From Labrys sp. KNU-23 (GTDB lineage Bacteria > Pseudomonadota > Alphaproteobacteria > Rhizobiales > Labraceae), in NCBI RefSeq assembly GCF_008330945.1, contig NZ_CP043489.1, positions 558,001-622,000 on the forward strand: DNA of 64,000 bases, in the 5' to 3' direction. The translations under genes and the position numbers were made by a program. A model generated the notes under the pieces. It worked only from the letters and a program-made list of their open reading frames with translations, searched no databases and was not told the origin of the DNA. This document shows, one piece after another, positions 59,950-64,000 of this stretch; position 1 is the first letter of the stretch, and each line of letters opens with the position of its first letter.

Positions 59950-61000
59950 CTCGGCGTGCTCCGGGCTGCGTTGAGAAGGGAGAACCTGGCAGAGCGGGAA
60001 CGCGATCCGGCGTGCCGGCGGCCGCTTCGGCCAAGGCGCGCACGAGCGTACGGCGCGCCAGTTCGATCTTGAATTCATTATCGCCCGAGGGCTTTGCCTC
60101 GGCGAGAGCCGCCTGCGCCGCGCGCTGGAAGGCGGCTTCGTCCGGCGCCGCGCCGACCAGGATCGCCTCGGCTTCGCTCGGACGCCACGGCTTTGCCGCA
60201 ACACCGCCAAGCGCGAGCCGGGCCGCCTCGATCACGCCGTCCTTGAAGCGCAAGGCTGCCGCCGCCGACACCACGGCAAAGGCATAGGATGTCCGCTCGC
60301 GAACTTTGAGATAGCGCGCATGGGAGGCAAAGAGCGCGGCATCGGCAGGCAGCCGCACTGCCACGATCAGATCGCCGGGTTCCAGCGCTGTATCGCGCTC
60401 CGGTGCATCGTCCGGCAAGCGATGCAGATCCGTGAGCAGGATCTCGCGGGCCCCTGCCTTGCCTTCGATTTCCACCACCGCGCCAAGAGCGGCCAGTGGC
60501 ACACAGAAGTCGGATGGATGCGTGGCAATGCAGGCTTCGCTCCAGCCCAAGATCGCGTGCAGGCGATTCTCCCCGCCATGGGCACCACAACCGGACCCCG
60601 GCGCGCGCTTGTTGCAGGCACCGGTGACGTCGAAGAAATAGGCGCAACGCGTGCGCTGCATCAGGTTGCCGCCGACCGTGGCCGCATTGCGCAACTGACC
60701 GGACGCCCCGGACAACAGCGCCTCCGCAACCGCAGGATAGGTCCTTGCGAAAACCGGATCATGGGCAAGGTCCGCATTGCGCACCAGCGCACCGATCCGC
60801 ACACCACCATCGGGAAGCCTGTCGATACGTCCGAGATCCGGCAGGCGGGTGACGTCGACGAGCCGGTCGGGACGGCTCACGCCGGTCTTCATCAGATCGA
60901 GCAGGTTGGTGCCGGCGGCAAGAAAGGCAGAACCAGGCTGGGAGGCCGCGGCAACCGCATCGGCGATCGTAGCCGGCCTCACATAATCGAAGCTCTTCAT
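59942..61000 (-). CDS. FAD-binding subunit of xanthine dehydrogenase-family enzyme (PaoB-like)
   Basis: 352 residues. FAD_binding_5 N-terminus MKSFDYVRPATIADAVAAASQPGSAFLAAGTNLLDLMKTGV, then LRNAATVGGNLMQRTRCAYFFDVTGACNKRAPGSGCGAHGGENRLHAILGWSEACIATHPSDFCVPLAALGAVVEIEG. The extra Cys cluster (RCAYF...ACNKR...SGCGA) is the PaoB hallmark that binds an additional [4Fe-4S] centre. It passes electrons from the Mo and FeS centres to FAD. 4-base overlap with the 2Fe-2S gene, 8-base overlap with the Mo subunit. A Pro-rich tail closes the protein. Confidence 0.94.
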   Translation of the reverse strand: MKSFDYVRPATIADAVAAASQPGSAFLAAGTNLLDLMKTGVSRPDRLVDVTRLPDLGRIDRLPDGGVRIGALVRNADLAHDPVFARTYPAVAEALLSGASGQLRNAATVGGNLMQRTRCAYFFDVTGACNKRAPGSGCGAHGGENRLHAILGWSEACIATHPSDFCVPLAALGAVVEIEGKAGAREILLTDLHRLPDDAPERDTALEPGDLIVAVRLPADAALFASHARYLKVRERTSYAFAVVSAAAALRFKDGVIEAARLALGGVAAKPWRPSEAEAILVGAAPDEAAFQRAAQAALAEAKPSGDNEFKIELARRTLVRALAEAAAGTPDRVPALPGSPFSTQPGARRDA

Positions 61001-61494
61001 GCCGATTTCCTCCGTCCGCCCTCGGCGAGGACCTGGTGGGCTTCCAGAACAGCCTCGGTAATGCCGGCATAGGCGGAGCAGCGGCACAGATTGCCGCTCA
61101 TGCCCTCGCGGACGCGCTCGGGATCATCGCCGGCCTGGCCCTCACGGATAAGGCCGATCGCGCTCATGATCTGGCCTGGTGTGCAGAAGCCGCATTGAAA
61201 ACCGTCATGGGCGATGAAAGCCGCCTGCATGGGGTGGAGATGCTCGCCTTGGGCGACACCTTCGATGGTTTCGATCTCCGCGCCATCATGGCTGACGGCA
61301 AGCGCGAGGCAGGAATTGATGCGGCGGCCATCGACCAGAATGGTGCAGGCGCCGCATTGTCCGCGGTCGCACCCCTTCTTGGTGCCGGTAAGATCGAGGC
61401 GCTCCCGCAGGAGATCGAGGAGCGTCACCCTGGGATCGTCGAGTTCGACGTGACGTTGCTCACCGTTCACGGTGAGGCTGATGGAGAAAGTCAT
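60997..61494 (-). CDS. 2Fe-2S subunit of xanthine dehydrogenase-family enzyme (PaoA-like)
   Basis: 165 residues from ATG 61494, which follows GGAG. The plant-type cluster is TGTKKGCDRGQCGACTILVDGRRINSCLALAV; the second cluster is FQCGFCTPGQIMSAIGLI...MSGNLCRCSAYAGI. The N-terminus (MTFSISLTVNGEQRHVEL) goes directly into the ferredoxin fold with no Tat signal, unlike E. coli PaoA, so this enzyme should be cytoplasmic. First gene of the operon, behind the promoter at 61750-61778. Confidence 0.94.
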   Translation of the reverse strand: MTFSISLTVNGEQRHVELDDPRVTLLDLLRERLDLTGTKKGCDRGQCGACTILVDGRRINSCLALAVSHDGAEIETIEGVAQGEHLHPMQAAFIAHDGFQCGFCTPGQIMSAIGLIREGQAGDDPERVREGMSGNLCRCSAYAGITEAVLEAHQVLAEGGRRKSA

Positions 61495-61608
61495 ACACTG
61501 CTCCAATCGACTGATTTTTGGACGGTCGAGGCTGCCAAGAGCAAGACGCTTTAGGGGGTGGCCGATTCTCTCGGATCGAAAGGCGCTTGTCTCTTCAGAG
61601 TCTCTGGA

Positions 61609-61636
61609 GGAGCTCGATCCATCGGGATCGAGCTCC
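61609..61636. repeat. 12-bp-arm hairpin in leader of molybdenum hydroxylase operon
   Basis: GGAGCTCGATCC (61609-61620) and GGATCGAGCTCC (61625-61636) are perfectly complementary around ATCG. In the predicted leader of the operon (minus strand) it would form a stable hairpin about 115 bases before the start codon; it could equally be a repeat. Confidence 0.55.
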
Positions 61637-61749
61637 GGGCTTCAAGCCGCGCGACACAATCTGGGCGGCCGGATGCAAACGGGGTGCCCAACGGGATCGG
61701 GCATCGATTTGATCGGAAAGCATCTGTCTGATTTGATGCTCATGCAGTA

Positions 61750-61778
61750 TTTATACGGAGGGATCCTCCGTTTTGCAA
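61750..61778 (-). promoter_or_regulatory. Promoter of molybdenum hydroxylase operon with operator in spacer
   Basis: On the minus strand, TTGCAA (61778-61773) and TATAAA (61755-61750) lie 17 bases apart. The spacer is almost exactly the palindrome ACGGAGG-GAT-CCTCCGT (61755-61771). A TetR-type repressor bound there would block RNA polymerase. The divergent TetR gene starts 23 bp from this promoter. Confidence 0.72.
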
Positions 61779-61800
61779 GAGGCAGGCTGACTGAATTCAG

Positions 61801-62394
61801 ATGGTGGAGCGAACCGAGAAAACAAGCCGCAGGCCGCGCGCCGATGCGATCCGCAATCGGGAGCGGCTGCTGGCGGCCGCCAAGACCGTTTTCAGCCGGG
61901 GCGGCTCCGAGGCGAGCCTGGAAGCGGTCGCGAGACAGGCGGAAGTCGGCATCGGCACGCTCTACCGCCATTTTCCTACCCGCGAATCATTGTTCGAGGC
62001 GGTCTATCGGCAGGAAGTGGACCATCTGAGCGAATTGGCGGAGCAGCTGAAGGACGAGATGGCGCCGGTCGATGCCGTCCGCCGCTGGCTGCATGCCAAT
62101 GTCCAGCTGGTCGCCACCAAGAAAGGCATGCTGACGGCGCTGGCGCTCGCCGCCTATGCGCCGTCCGAGCTCTATGCCTATTCCTTCGATCGCCTGACCA
62201 CGGCGCTCGGCGCCCTCCTGGACCGCGCCATTGCCGCCGGACAGATGCGGGCAGACGTCGCGCCGGAAGACCTGCTGCGGGCGCTGGTGGGCATGTGCTA
62301 CATGCGCGACCATCCCGGCTGGCTGGAAGCTGTGCAGCGGCTCGTCGACGTTTTCGTCGACGGCCTGTGTGTCGGGGCTGGGAAGGCAGGATAA
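61801..62394 (+). CDS. TetR-family regulator, divergent from molybdenum hydroxylase operon
   Basis: 197 residues. HTH: ADAIRNRERLLAAAKTVFSRGGSEASLEAVARQAEVGIGTLYRHFPTRESLFEAVYRQEVDHLSELAEQL. C-terminal ligand domain of the TetR_C_33-like type (VRRWLHANVQLVATKKGMLTALA, LLRALVGMCYMRDHPGW). It starts right beside the palindrome at 61755-61771 and is the likely repressor of the PaoABC-type operon and of itself. ATG 61801 has only a weak ribosome site. Confidence 0.9.
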   Translation: MVERTEKTSRRPRADAIRNRERLLAAAKTVFSRGGSEASLEAVARQAEVGIGTLYRHFPTRESLFEAVYRQEVDHLSELAEQLKDEMAPVDAVRRWLHANVQLVATKKGMLTALALAAYAPSELYAYSFDRLTTALGALLDRAIAAGQMRADVAPEDLLRALVGMCYMRDHPGWLEAVQRLVDVFVDGLCVGAGKAG

Positions 62395-62421
62395 GCGCCC
62401 CGTCGGCGAGTTCTCCGCCGA

Positions 62422-64000
<1,579 letters not shown>

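Overview
The window is GC-rich, densely coded chromosomal DNA from an alphaproteobacterium, most likely of the order Hyphomicrobiales (Rhizobiales). This is inferred from: a malonate operon in the order P-QM-A-B with a divergent GntR regulator, as described in rhizobia; the plsX-fabH-ihfA-merR block; the NifU-like/folE and yidD/thrS neighbourhoods; and interspersed palindromic repeats of the kind common in that order. No genus can be assigned from the sequence alone. No rRNA genes, CRISPR arrays or prophage modules were seen.

Layout. 0-6.3 kb: tautomerase/LysR pair, two tandem paralogous exported proteins of unknown function, and a Tat-exported PhoD phosphatase behind a PHO box. 6.3-13.1 kb: malonate uptake and catabolism (TRAP transporter, malonyl-CoA synthetase, malonyl-CoA decarboxylase, GntR regulator). 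13.7-20 kb: an unusual autotransporter with a propeller-like passenger, a GntR/inositol-phosphatase pair, and a Tat metallo-hydrolase-TPR-DoxX operon behind a structured leader. 20-24.3 kb: third copy of the exported paralog, then purN-purM-speB. 24.5-28.5 kb: PRC-barrel protein, cupin, AAA ATPase, and a LacI-type regulator with three operators. 28.6-34.9 kb: rplM-rpsI, nitroreductase, MFS pump and ArsR-like regulator around a 38-bp perfect palindrome, L,D-transpeptidase, DUF2867. 35-45.5 kb: CDF efflux, methyltransferase, MHS transporter, SRPBCC-ArsR pair with a duplicated operator, hisI, GapN-like aldehyde dehydrogenase, folE, NifU-like scaffold, yidD, thrS. 45.5-49.8 kb: accessory-looking segment with a complete IS5-family element, metallophosphoesterase, TetR, a candidate small RNA, a possible small ORF, an unknown membrane protein and a decayed VOC gene, ending at tRNA-Thr(UGU). 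50-55.8 kb: sdaA, a P-loop protein with a substituted Walker A, plsX-fabH-ihfA-merR. 56-64 kb: carotenoid-desaturase-like oxidoreductase, a three-subunit molybdenum hydroxylase of PaoABC type with divergent TetR, and the C-terminal part of an FdhF/YdeP-type molybdoenzyme.

The most notable signals are regulatory. Several transcription factors sit beside near-perfect palindromes whose position also helps fix gene starts: the PHO box at 4483, the ArsR-type sites at 31787/31845 and 38184/38234, three LacI-type sites at 27257-27388, and a palindrome filling the promoter spacer at 61755. The most unusual protein candidates are the propeller-passenger autotransporter (13697-15577) and the three-member exported family. 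Novelty cannot be established without database searches.
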